From: Anaerolineales bacterium UBA3082
GTDB lineage: Bacteria > Chloroflexota > Anaerolineae > UBA7937
Assembly: GCA_002366595.1 (NCBI GenBank)
Contig: DFBK01000016.1
Span: 1-5,658 of the forward strand
DNA length: 5,658 bases
Direction of reading: 5' to 3'
In this document: positions 1-5,658 of the stretch, in pieces
Layout of the letters: the number at the start of each line of letters is the position of its first letter
How positions within the stretch are numbered: position 1 is the stretch's first letter
Program-made: the position numbers and the translations under genes
Notes under the pieces: generated by a model
The model's database searches: none
Told to the model about the DNA's origin: nothing
What the model saw: the letters and a program-made list of their open reading frames with translations, nothing else

Positions 1-98
1 ATCTCCACGATCCCGGCTTTGATGTCCGGCAGATACCGCACCGCGTTGTCGAACTGCTTGACTGCGATCTCATAGAGGTTTTCTTTCTCCTGCGCCAT
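1..98 (-). CDS. Probable glutamate dehydrogenase (Glu/Leu/Phe/Val family), N-terminal fragment
   Basis: Only the first 32 codons are present; the gene runs off the left edge. The peptide starts MAQEKENLYEIAVKQFDNAV and continues RYLPDIKAGIVE. This matches the usual opening of hexameric glutamate dehydrogenases (an N/L-YE-IA-x-x-QFD-x-A helix, then an L-x-P-D-I-K-x-G-type segment before the family's dimerisation domain). The family reversibly converts glutamate to 2-oxoglutarate plus ammonium with NAD(P)H in the cytoplasm. The ATG at 98 has an excellent SD, GGAGGTGA at 108-101, with GGAGG five bases from the start. It follows gatB by 89 bp containing a hairpin, so it may be read through from gatB or have its own regulation. 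No catalytic lysine or nucleotide-binding site is in view, so a leucine or phenylalanine dehydrogenase of the same superfamily is not excluded by residues seen here. Confidence 0.68.
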   Translation of the reverse strand, partial: MAQEKENLYEIAVKQFDNAVRYLPDIKAGIVE

Positions 99-123
99 CT
101 TCACCTCCCTGTGAATTAACTCG

Positions 124-150
124 CCATCGAAGGGTCTCTCCCTTCGATGG
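124..150 (-). terminator. Perfect 11-bp inverted repeat between gatB and the dehydrogenase gene (hairpin; terminator or leader structure)
   Basis: The arms CCATCGAAGGG and CCCTTCGATGG pair perfectly over 11 bp around a 5-base loop (AGAGA on the minus strand). The hairpin lies 37 nt after the gatB stop codon and 25 nt before the dehydrogenase start. Neither side has the T-run expected of a standard intrinsic terminator: the minus strand continues CGAGTTAATTC. It may be a U-less terminator, an RNA-processing or stability hairpin at the end of the gatB message, or a structured leader for the dehydrogenase. The structure is certain from sequence; its role is inference. Confidence 0.5.
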
Positions 151-163
151 TCACCTCCTCTTT
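151..163 (-). promoter_or_regulatory. Spare SD-like sequence upstream of the hairpin
   Basis: The minus strand reads AAAGAGGAGGTGA here, a near-complete complement to the 3' end of 16S rRNA. It abuts the upstream arm of the hairpin at 124-150 and is not at SD distance from any convincing gene start. The dehydrogenase has its own separate SD at 108-101. The only frame it could serve is a 12-codon one opening with the GTG inside this sequence (154-152) and ending at TAA (118-116); the spacing for that GTG is too short. It could be a ribosome standby site or a leftover of a lost leader gene. The match is plain; function is unknown. Confidence 0.35.
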
Positions 164-187
164 AGATACAGAGCACGGCCTCCAGCA

Positions 188-1642
188 TTACATGTTCTGG
201 GCCATCTCCTTCAAATTCTTTATCAAGAGTTCGTTGACCAAGCCTGGGTTTGCCTTCCCTTTGGTGGCCCTCATCACCTGACCCACCAGATAACGCAGGG
301 CCCCCTCCTTGCCTCCCAGGTAGTCGGCTACAGGCTTAGGGTTCTCCTCAATTACCCCCTCGATTATGGCCCCCAGTCGTTCCTCGTCGCTGATCTGAGC
401 CAGTGTTTCCTCTTCAATAATGCAACGGGGCGAGCGGTCATCCCCACCGATGGTTATCACGGTGACAACCTGGCTAGCGGTACTTTGTGTGATCCAGCCA
501 CGGTCATAGGAATCGAGCAACTCGTGAACATAATCAGGTGGCCACTTGGACCTGAACTCTTCTAAGGTAACTCTACCCTCGTTTAGCAAGGGGAAGAGTT
601 CTCGACTCATCCAATTCACTACAGACTTTCCTTTAGGATAAACCTTTACATACCCCTCAAAGAGGTCTGCTACTTCCTTGTCGGCGACGAGTATCCCAGC
701 ATCGTACTCCGAGAGACCATATTCCTGTATGAACCTCTCCCTCTTGGCATCGGGGAGTTCTGGGAGCCGGGCCTTTATGCTCCCTATCCATTTCCTCTTC
801 AATTCCAAGGGGGGCAGGTCCGGCTCTGGGAAGTAACGATAGTCGTGGGCGTACTCTTTACTCCTTTGGGGTACAGTGACCCCCCGAACCCCATCCCAAC
901 CCATCGTCTCCTGCTTAATCTTCCCCCCCGATTGGAGGATCTCCTTCTGTCGCTCTATCTCGTATTTCAAGGAGTTAAGGACGGCGCGGAAACTGTTAAG
1001 GTTCTTGATCTCCACCCGTGTGCCGTACTCCTCACCGCCTCGCGGTCGCAAGGAGATGTTGACCTCGAACCGCATCGCTCCTTTCTCCATGTCTCCGGAA
1101 CTGACGCCCAGATACCTCAGTATAGTGCGCAACTTGGTCACATACTGGCGAACCTCCTCTATGGAGCGGAGGTCGGGCTCGCTGACGATCTCCAAGAGGG
1201 GTACCCCGGAGCGGTTGAAGTCCACCAAGGCATAACCCTCCTCATGGAACAACTTGGCCGTGTCCTCTTCCAGGTGGACCCGTCGGATGTCGATCCGTTT
1301 CCGCTCCCCGTCGAAATCTATCTCCAAACAGCCATCGCGGGTGAGGGGAAGATCGTATTGAGATATCTGGTAGCCTTTGGGCAGATCGGGATAGTGGTAG
1401 TTCTTTCGATCCCACTTGGTAGCCTCGGGGACTTGGCAGTTGAGGGCCAGGCCAGTCACGATAGTATATTCCACCGCCTTCCGGTTAATGACCGGGAGTA
1501 CCCCCGGCATCCCCAAGCAGACGGGACAGACATGGGTATTAGGGGGAGCCCCCATATAATCGGTATTGCAACCGCAGAACATCTTCGATTTAGTCAAGAG
1601 TTGAGCATGAACCTCTATCCCAATAACTGGTTCGTATTCCAT
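188..1642 (-). CDS. gatB: Aspartyl/glutamyl-tRNA(Asn/Gln) amidotransferase subunit B
   Basis: GatB is the kinase/transamidase subunit of GatCAB. It binds misacylated Glu-tRNA(Gln) or Asp-tRNA(Asn), activates the side-chain carboxylate with ATP, and receives ammonia from GatA. The 484-aa length is normal. Visible marks are the opening EPVIGIEVHAQL, two cysteine pairs typical of zinc-binding GatB (C23/C25 and C39/C42), RKNYHYPDLPKGYQISQ at 79-95, HLEEDTAKL at 123-131, and the family signature DFNRSGVPLLE at 141-151. The C-terminal tRNA-binding YqeY-like domain ends with VGQVMRATKGKANP at 453-466. The frame stays open upstream to 1807, but those 55 residues overlap the aminotransferase gene and are Arg/Pro-rich, unlike any GatB. 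The ATG at 1642 gives the family N-terminus. Its SD is moderate (GGAG at 1656-1653, 10 nt away), and one base separates the start from the upstream stop, so translational coupling is likely. Confidence 0.97.
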   Translation of the reverse strand: MEYEPVIGIEVHAQLLTKSKMFCGCNTDYMGAPPNTHVCPVCLGMPGVLPVINRKAVEYTIVTGLALNCQVPEATKWDRKNYHYPDLPKGYQISQYDLPLTRDGCLEIDFDGERKRIDIRRVHLEEDTAKLFHEEGYALVDFNRSGVPLLEIVSEPDLRSIEEVRQYVTKLRTILRYLGVSSGDMEKGAMRFEVNISLRPRGGEEYGTRVEIKNLNSFRAVLNSLKYEIERQKEILQSGGKIKQETMGWDGVRGVTVPQRSKEYAHDYRYFPEPDLPPLELKRKWIGSIKARLPELPDAKRERFIQEYGLSEYDAGILVADKEVADLFEGYVKVYPKGKSVVNWMSRELFPLLNEGRVTLEEFRSKWPPDYVHELLDSYDRGWITQSTASQVVTVITIGGDDRSPRCIIEEETLAQISDEERLGAIIEGVIEENPKPVADYLGGKEGALRYLVGQVMRATKGKANPGLVNELLIKNLKEMAQNM

Positions 1643-1643
1643 C

Positions 1644-2819
1644 CTAAAACTTCTCCAGAAACCTCCGCATCCGTCTAAGTGCCTCCTCGATATCGGGGAG
1701 GGAGGTGGCGTAGGAGCAGCGGACGAACCCTTCCCCGCATTCTCCGAAGGCGCTGCCCGGGACCACGGCCACCTTCTCCTCGAAAAGCAACCTCTCCGAG
1801 AACTCATCGGAACTCAAGCCCGTGCGGGCGATGGAAGGGAAGGCGTAGAAAGCCCCGTGAGGTTCGAAGCAGGAGAGACCGAGGTCGTTGAGCCCCTTCA
1901 CTATCACTCGGCGCCTCTTATCGTACTCTTCGACCATCGCTTGCACCGCCTCCTCGCCATTTCTGAGGGCCTCGATAGCCGCCACTTGGGCCGTTGTGGG
2001 GGCACACATGATAGCGTATTGGTGGAGTTTCCTTATGGCGCCGATGACCTCGCCGTTCCCAGCCACGTATCCAATCCGCCATCCGGTCATAGCGTAGGCT
2101 TTGGAGAACCCTCCCAAGAGCACCGTCCGGTCCCTCATCCCAGGCAGAGAAGCGAAACAGGTATGCTCGAGGCCGTAAACTAGCCGGTCGTAGATCTCGT
2201 CGGAGAAGACGACCAAACCGTGCTCTTCCGCTACCTTGGCCATCTCGATGAGGAGGTCCCTAGGCATGACCGCCCCGGTAGGGTTATTGGGGTAGCCGAT
2301 GAGCAGCCCCTTGGTACGGGGGGTGATGGCGGCCCCGATCGCTTGAGGCACAATCTGGAAGCCGTCCTCGCATCTGGTCTCCACTACTACCGGGACACCC
2401 CCAGCGAAGATAACCCCCGGCTTGTAGGAAACGAAGCAGGGCTCCGGAACAATCACCTCATCGCCGGGATCGACCAAAGCCAAGAGGGAGATATGCAGGG
2501 CCTCAGAGACCCCTGCGGTGATTAAGATCTCCGTCTCTGGGTGGTATTCTACCCCGTATCGCTTAGCCAAGTGCTTGGCCAACTCCTCCCTTAATTCCAA
2601 CATCCCGGAGTTGGAGGTGTAGTGGGTCTCCCCCTGTTCCAAGGAGCGGATACCGGCTCGGCGGATTTGATCCGGGGTGACAAAGTCTGGCTCCCCCACT
2701 CCCAAAGATATGACGTCTTCCATGGAAGCAACGATATCGAAGAACTTCCTAATGCCCGAGGGAGGGACCATCCGCGCCCTCTGGGCGATAAAATCTCTCA
2801 CTTCACCCTCAGATACCAC
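1644..2819 (-). CDS. PLP-dependent class I/II aminotransferase (aspartate aminotransferase-like)
   Basis: This is a complete 391-aa fold-type I aminotransferase, cytoplasmic, moving an amino group between an amino acid and a 2-oxo acid via pyridoxal phosphate. Landmarks in order: GEPDF at 42-46; the PNNPTG loop with N179; D207 and Y210 in SDEIYD, which contact the cofactor ring; the Schiff-base lysine K240 in GGFSKAYAMTGWRIGY; R248 for the phosphate; and R367 in the FVRCSY motif, which binds the substrate alpha-carboxylate. It resembles the AspB/PatA-like group, but exact substrates (aspartate, aromatic, alanine or diaminopimelate pathway) cannot be read from this. The start is GTG at 2819: an in-frame stop lies directly upstream, and SD GGAGG at 2831-2827 sits 7 nt away. 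It overlaps the end of the small upstream gene by 22 nt and ends one base before gatB. An alternative in-frame ATG at codon 17 would remove part of the N-terminal arm and lacks that SD. Confidence 0.93.
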   Translation of the reverse strand: MVSEGEVRDFIAQRARMVPPSGIRKFFDIVASMEDVISLGVGEPDFVTPDQIRRAGIRSLEQGETHYTSNSGMLELREELAKHLAKRYGVEYHPETEILITAGVSEALHISLLALVDPGDEVIVPEPCFVSYKPGVIFAGGVPVVVETRCEDGFQIVPQAIGAAITPRTKGLLIGYPNNPTGAVMPRDLLIEMAKVAEEHGLVVFSDEIYDRLVYGLEHTCFASLPGMRDRTVLLGGFSKAYAMTGWRIGYVAGNGEVIGAIRKLHQYAIMCAPTTAQVAAIEALRNGEEAVQAMVEEYDKRRRVIVKGLNDLGLSCFEPHGAFYAFPSIARTGLSSDEFSERLLFEEKVAVVPGSAFGECGEGFVRCSYATSLPDIEEALRRMRRFLEKF

Positions 2820-3025
2820 TCATCTGCCTCCGGAGAATAAACTAGGTGAAACCGCTCTCCCGCCGAGGTCCGCACCTGGAAATGAGAACCTTCAGGCGTC
2901 ATCCACTCTCCCTCTATGGCTTCTATTATCTGCTCTTCGTCTTGCCAGATGAAGGAGATCGGCCGCTCTGGGTACTTCCTCCCCGCATAACAGGTGACTT
3001 GGGCTAACCTCTCCACGGGATTCAT
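2798..3025 (-). CDS. Small uncharacterised protein (75 aa)
   Basis: I do not recognise a named function. From the ATG at 3025 the product is 75 aa; a TTG one codon earlier (3028) is possible. It opens MNPVERLAQVTCYAGRKYPE and is rich in aromatic and charged residues: RPISFIWQ at about 22-29, then an acidic EEQIIEAIEGEW stretch, HFQVRTSAGERFHLVY, and a closing DEWYL. This looks like alternating beta strands of a small soluble domain. The pattern (R-P-x-x-F-x-W-x, then a W, then F-x-V-x-T, then F-x-L-x-Y, W-x-L) recalls small DUF6504-like proteins, from memory only. There is no signal peptide, membrane span or metal motif. The ATG shares one base with the TGA of the nucleotidyltransferase gene (TGATG), and no strong SD precedes it, so reinitiation is likely. 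Tight packing between two clear genes, with the next gene's SD inside its frame, supports it as real. Confidence 0.78.
   Translation of the reverse strand: MNPVERLAQVTCYAGRKYPERPISFIWQDEEQIIEAIEGEWMTPEGSHFQVRTSAGERFHLVYSPEADEWYLRVK
2827..2831 (-). promoter_or_regulatory. Ribosome binding site setting the GTG start of the aminotransferase
   Basis: GGAGG lies inside the 3' part of the upstream small gene, 7 nt before the GTG at 2819. Because the reading frame has a stop codon immediately before that GTG, this SD decides the start in favour of GTG rather than the later ATG at codon 17. Confidence 0.75.
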
Positions 3026-3999
3026 CAAAGATCTACTCTGGACGAAGCGGCTACGTCGAGCCGCTTAAACCTACCTTTCACCTGGGCTTTAGCGCCAATG
3101 AGGGAACCCTCAAGCATAGCACCCTCTATATGAGCCCCCTCGTCGATGATCGAATCTTTGACTATGGAATCGATGATCACGCTACCTTCAGCCGCGGAAA
3201 CATAAGGCCCCACGATGGAACCCCGGATGGTAACGCTCTCTGCGATGGAGACCGGCGGGATGATAATGGAGTTCTCCGCCTCTACCTCCTGTGTCCCGCC
3301 CTTCTCCAAAAGATAGCGATTAGTGGCTAGAAGGGTCTCTGGTTTCCCGCAATCCTGCCACACATCGACGGTCACAGCCTCCAGTTTGGCCCCCTGATCC
3401 ACCATTAACTGAAAAGCATCGGCGATATAATATTCGCCTTTAGTTTGGATACCTTCCTCCAGGAGGGTCTCAACGCACCCCATAAGCAATGGCCAGTTGA
3501 CCACGTAATATATCCCCACTAAGGCCAGGTTGGAGACCGGCTCCTCTGGTTTCTCGATGAATCTGACGACCCTGTCACCTTCCAAGAGAGCGATCCCGAA
3601 ACGCCGGGGGTCATCCACCTCCTTAACAAAGACCAGCCCGTCAGAGGCAACCTCATCGATGCGAGTGAGATCCGCTTCGAAGATAGTATCTACGAAGATC
3701 AGCAAGAAGGGGCTATCGATATACTCCCTGGCTAGATGAATGGCGTGGGCTTGGCCCAAAGGCTCGGCCTGCAAGACATAACGGGCGGGAAGATCATAGT
3801 TGGCCTCTACATACTCTTCGATCTGCTCGGCTAGGTAGCCCACGATGAAGATATACTCTTCCACATCGAGCCCCTGGAGTCTATCCAAGAGGTGAGCCAA
3901 GACCGGCTTGCCGGCCACAGGGAGCAACGGCTTAGCCTTGCTGTAGGTATGAGGCCTGAGGCGCGTTCCTAGACCAGCCATGGGCAGCACTACTTTCAT
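3025..3999 (-). CDS. Sugar-1-phosphate nucleotidyltransferase with left-handed beta-helix tail (RmlA-long/GlmU-like)
   Basis: The enzyme couples a sugar-1-phosphate to an NTP, giving an activated nucleotide sugar and pyrophosphate, in the cytoplasm. The 324-aa protein has a Rossmann-like transferase domain (about 1-232) carrying GLGTRLRP at 9-16, the K23-P24 of the KPLLPVAGKP motif, QAEPLGQAHA at 77-86 (base and sugar recognition), E149-K150-P151, and D216 in WQDCGKPE, the usual second metal ligand. The first metal-binding aspartate is D104, in FVDTIFE. From about 240 to 310, hexapeptide-like repeats of the I/V-x-x-S-I/V kind form a left-handed beta-helix, as in long glucose-1-phosphate thymidylyltransferases and archaeal bifunctional enzymes. 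The actual sugar and nucleotide (dTTP-glucose, UTP-glucose, UTP-GlcNAc) are not resolved. ATG at 3999 has SD GGGGAG at 4009-4004, overlapping the gatA stop. A glycosyltransferase tail upstream hints at a glycan pathway. Confidence 0.92.
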   Translation of the reverse strand: MKVVLPMAGLGTRLRPHTYSKAKPLLPVAGKPVLAHLLDRLQGLDVEEYIFIVGYLAEQIEEYVEANYDLPARYVLQAEPLGQAHAIHLAREYIDSPFLLIFVDTIFEADLTRIDEVASDGLVFVKEVDDPRRFGIALLEGDRVVRFIEKPEEPVSNLALVGIYYVVNWPLLMGCVETLLEEGIQTKGEYYIADAFQLMVDQGAKLEAVTVDVWQDCGKPETLLATNRYLLEKGGTQEVEAENSIIIPPVSIAESVTIRGSIVGPYVSAAEGSVIIDSIVKDSIIDEGAHIEGAMLEGSLIGAKAQVKGRFKRLDVAASSRVDL

Positions 4000-4008
4000 C
4001 TCTCTCCC

Positions 4009-5481
4009 CTACAACTGTGGGCGCATCTTATGCCACTCCGTGGCCTGTTCGTAAGCGTAAGCCACCCGCAGAACCGTCTCCTCACCCAGGGCGGGGCCGA
4101 TGATCTGTAAACCCACGGGCAAGCCCCCGGCGAAGCCGCAAGGGATCGATATACCCGGGATACCCGCCAACGGCTGGGAGAGGGTAAAGATATCGGAGAG
4201 GTACATCTGCAAGGGGTCCTCCACCCGCTCCCCGATCTTGAAAGCCACCGTGGGAGAGGTGGGCCCCACTAAGACATCACACTTCGAGAAGGCTTGGTCG
4301 AAATCCTCCTTGATAAGGGTGCGAACCTTCTGGGCCTTGAGGTAGTAGGCATCGTAGTAGCCAGCAGAGAGGGCGTAGGCCCCTAGCATTATCCGCCGCT
4401 TCACCTCCGGGCCGAAGCCGGCCTCCCTCGTCCGTCGGTAGTCCTCCCAAATATCGCTCGCCTCGGAACAAGAGAGGCCATACTTCACCCCATCGTAGCG
4501 GGCTAGATTGGCCGAAGCCTCAGCGGGGGCGATAAGATAGTAGGAGGGCAAAGCGTACTCGGTGTGGGGGAGGGAGACTTCCACCATCTTGGCTCCCAGG
4601 TCGGCTAGAAGGTCGATGGCTGCACGTACCACCTCCGCCACCTGGGGCTCCACCCCTTCGACGAAATACTCCTCTGGGACGCCTATCCTCAACCCCTTGA
4701 TATCGGGCAGTAGGGCTTCCCTGTAGTTCGGAATGGGAAGGTCGAGGGAGGTGGAATCCCTTGGATCGTGACCAGCGATCACCCCTAGCACCAAAGCGCA
4801 ATCGGTTACATCTCGGGTCAGAGGGCCTATCTGATCCAAAGAGGAGGCGAAGGCTACCAAACCGTAACGGGAGACCCTTCCATAGGTAGGCTTCAACCCC
4901 GCTACCCCGCAGAGCGAGGCTGGCTGGCGGACACTTCCCCCCGTATCGGTGCCCAGAGCGAAGAGCGCCTCCCCAGAGGCTACAGCCGCGGCAGAGCCGC
5001 CACTGGAGCCTCCAGGTACCCGGCTAGTGTCCCAGGGGTTATGGGTGGTGAAAAACCCGGAGTTCTCGGTGGAGGAGCCCATGGCGAACTCGTCGGTGTT
5101 CGTCTTCCCCAAGATTATAGCCCCCGCCTCTGTTAGCCGCTCCACCACCGTGGCGCTATAAGGAGGGATGAACCCCTCCAAGATCTTCGAGCCACAGGTG
5201 GTCTCTATCCCTTCGGTGCAGATCACATCCTTGACCGCCATCGGCACCCCCAAAAGGGGAGAGGGCTCCTCGCCATCCCTCCTCTTAGCAGCGAGAAGGG
5301 TATCCGCCTCTCGTGCCCGTTCCAGAGCCGCCTCAGGGGTGAGAGTAAGATAGGCCTTGATCTCGTTGTCTATCTCGACGATACGATCCAAGACCGCCTG
5401 GGTCAACTCCAGCGAGGTGATCTCCCCCCGCCAGAGCAATTTATGGGCTTCATGGGCGGTCAAATCATGCAGCGCGGCCAA
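4009..5481 (-). CDS. gatA: Aspartyl/glutamyl-tRNA(Asn/Gln) amidotransferase subunit A
   Basis: GatA is the glutaminase subunit of GatCAB; it hydrolyses glutamine and passes ammonia through a tunnel to GatB. The protein is 490 aa, normal for the family. The amidase-signature triad is intact: K84 in VAVKDV, S159 in GGSSGGSAAAVASG, and the nucleophile S183 in GTDTGGSVRQPA, with the same spacing (75 and 24 residues) as characterised GatA. NTDEFAMGSSTENS (128-141) and KPTYGRVSRYGLVAFASSLDQIGP are strongly GatA-like rather than generic amidase, and the end reads PVGLQIIGP...RVAYAYEQAT. The start is TTG at 5481: the frame hits a stop 8 codons upstream with no ATG between, and AGGAGG lies 4 nt from the TTG. 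It overlaps the upstream glycosyltransferase-like gene by 17 nt. Its partner gatB is three genes downstream; gatC is not adjacent on either side. Confidence 0.97.
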   Translation of the reverse strand: MAALHDLTAHEAHKLLWRGEITSLELTQAVLDRIVEIDNEIKAYLTLTPEAALERAREADTLLAAKRRDGEEPSPLLGVPMAVKDVICTEGIETTCGSKILEGFIPPYSATVVERLTEAGAIILGKTNTDEFAMGSSTENSGFFTTHNPWDTSRVPGGSSGGSAAAVASGEALFALGTDTGGSVRQPASLCGVAGLKPTYGRVSRYGLVAFASSLDQIGPLTRDVTDCALVLGVIAGHDPRDSTSLDLPIPNYREALLPDIKGLRIGVPEEYFVEGVEPQVAEVVRAAIDLLADLGAKMVEVSLPHTEYALPSYYLIAPAEASANLARYDGVKYGLSCSEASDIWEDYRRTREAGFGPEVKRRIMLGAYALSAGYYDAYYLKAQKVRTLIKEDFDQAFSKCDVLVGPTSPTVAFKIGERVEDPLQMYLSDIFTLSQPLAGIPGISIPCGFAGGLPVGLQIIGPALGEETVLRVAYAYEQATEWHKMRPQL

Positions 5482-5658
5482 TGAGCCTCCTATATAACTC
5501 CCTTAGACGGTTGATATTTCCCTCTAAGGAGTACCGTTCTACCACCCGTTTGCGGGCTTCTTCTCCCAACACGCAGCAAAACTCCCAGCAATCTACCAGA
5601 AGCCGCAAGGCCAAGCGGAAAGGAAAGTGCAAGATGACCACGATAGGGATGTTTCGGT
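5465..5658 (-). CDS. C-terminal end of a probable GT4-type glycosyltransferase (partial)
   Basis: The last 63 codons plus TGA (5467-5465) of a gene that starts beyond the right edge. The final part reads LGEEARKRVVERYSLEGNIN, followed by RLRELYRRLIG. This is the typical end of group 1 (GT4) glycosyltransferases, where LGE-x-AR-x-x-V-x-x-x-YS leads into a closing helix. Such enzymes move a sugar from a nucleotide donor to a glycan or lipid, usually at the inner membrane face. The preceding 30 residues (FPFRLALRLLVDCWEFCC region) fit in length the segment that usually reads P-x-x-LAEAI-x-x-LL, but are unusually hydrophobic and cysteine-rich and match poorly. The donor-site EX7E motif lies outside the window. 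The gene overlaps gatA by 17 nt, so the two are probably co-translated. The call rests on one motif and the helix, so another family remains possible. Confidence 0.6.
   Translation of the reverse strand, partial: RNIPIVVILHFPFRLALRLLVDCWEFCCVLGEEARKRVVERYSLEGNINRLRELYRRLIGRAA
5486..5491 (-). promoter_or_regulatory. Ribosome binding site setting the TTG start of gatA
   Basis: AGGAGG, a perfect SD core, is separated by four bases (CTCA) from the TTG at 5481-5479. No ATG or GTG lies between the upstream in-frame stop and this TTG, so the SD fixes the unusual start codon. It sits within the 3' end of the upstream coding region. Confidence 0.78.

Noticed and set aside
124..150. Standard Rho-independent terminator for gatB
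   Set aside because: The stem is strong but neither strand has a T-run after it, so the standard intrinsic type is not supported; it is listed as a hairpin of uncertain role.
116..154. A 12-codon leader peptide (GTG to TAA) running through the hairpin before the dehydrogenase gene
   Set aside because: The GTG lies inside the SD-like sequence itself, leaving no usable spacing, and the codons show no regulatory run of one amino acid as in attenuators. Kept only as a note to the hairpin finding.
99..187. T-box or other known riboswitch controlling the dehydrogenase
   Set aside because: The 89-bp gap is too short for a T-box and lacks its conserved core sequence; I recognise no other riboswitch consensus.
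845..1678. A 277-aa plus-strand open frame opposite gatB
   Set aside because: It is fully antisense to the conserved gatB frame, has no recognisable motif, and its composition follows from the complementary codons. Treated as a shadow.
1643..1807. A 55-residue N-terminal extension of gatB
   Set aside because: It overlaps the C-terminal coding part of the aminotransferase, is Arg/Pro/Ser-rich, and is absent from GatB family proteins, which begin at the EPVIGIEVH motif just after the ATG at 1642.
4277..4801. Two minus-strand open frames (64 and 93 codons) inside gatA
   Set aside because: Both are out-of-frame within the conserved gatA coding region, with Arg/Gly/Pro-rich composition and no motifs.

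Overview
All genes in this window lie on the minus strand, so transcription runs from high to low coordinates. It reads as a bacterial housekeeping block of about 55-60% GC. Start codons are mixed (ATG, GTG, TTG) and Shine-Dalgarno (SD) sites are mostly strong. The wording of GatA, GatB, the aminotransferase and the sugar nucleotidyltransferase reminds me of Chloroflexota or similar deep-branching, often anaerobic or thermophilic bacteria. That placement is an impression from memory, not a search. Having GatA and GatB implies that Gln-tRNA(Gln) and/or Asn-tRNA(Asn) is made by transamidation.

In transcription order: (1) the last 63 codons of a protein whose end looks like a GT4-type glycosyltransferase (5658-5465); (2) gatA, TTG start, 490 aa (5481-4009); (3) a sugar-1-phosphate nucleotidyltransferase with a left-handed beta-helix tail, 324 aa (3999-3025); (4) a small uncharacterised protein of 75 aa (3025-2798); (5) a class I/II PLP aminotransferase, GTG start, 391 aa (2819-1644); (6) gatB, 484 aa from its internal ATG (1642-188); (7) an 89-bp gap with a perfect 11-bp inverted repeat and a spare SD sequence; (8) the first 32 codons of a probable glutamate dehydrogenase (98-1).

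From the glycosyltransferase tail to gatB, every junction is an overlap or a gap of at most 9 nt. This fits one transcript with translational coupling, and its promoter must lie beyond position 5658. The only real non-coding stretch is 99-187; no gap exceeds 300 bp. GatA and GatB belong to the same tRNA amidotransferase but are separated by three unrelated genes, and gatC is not here. The aminotransferase, the amidotransferase (which releases glutamate from glutamine) and the probable glutamate dehydrogenase share glutamate chemistry. The glycosyltransferase and nucleotidyltransferase share nucleotide-sugar chemistry. I see no mobile element, CRISPR array, RNA gene or clear sign of a novel system; the least explained items are the 75-aa protein and the hairpin region before the dehydrogenase.
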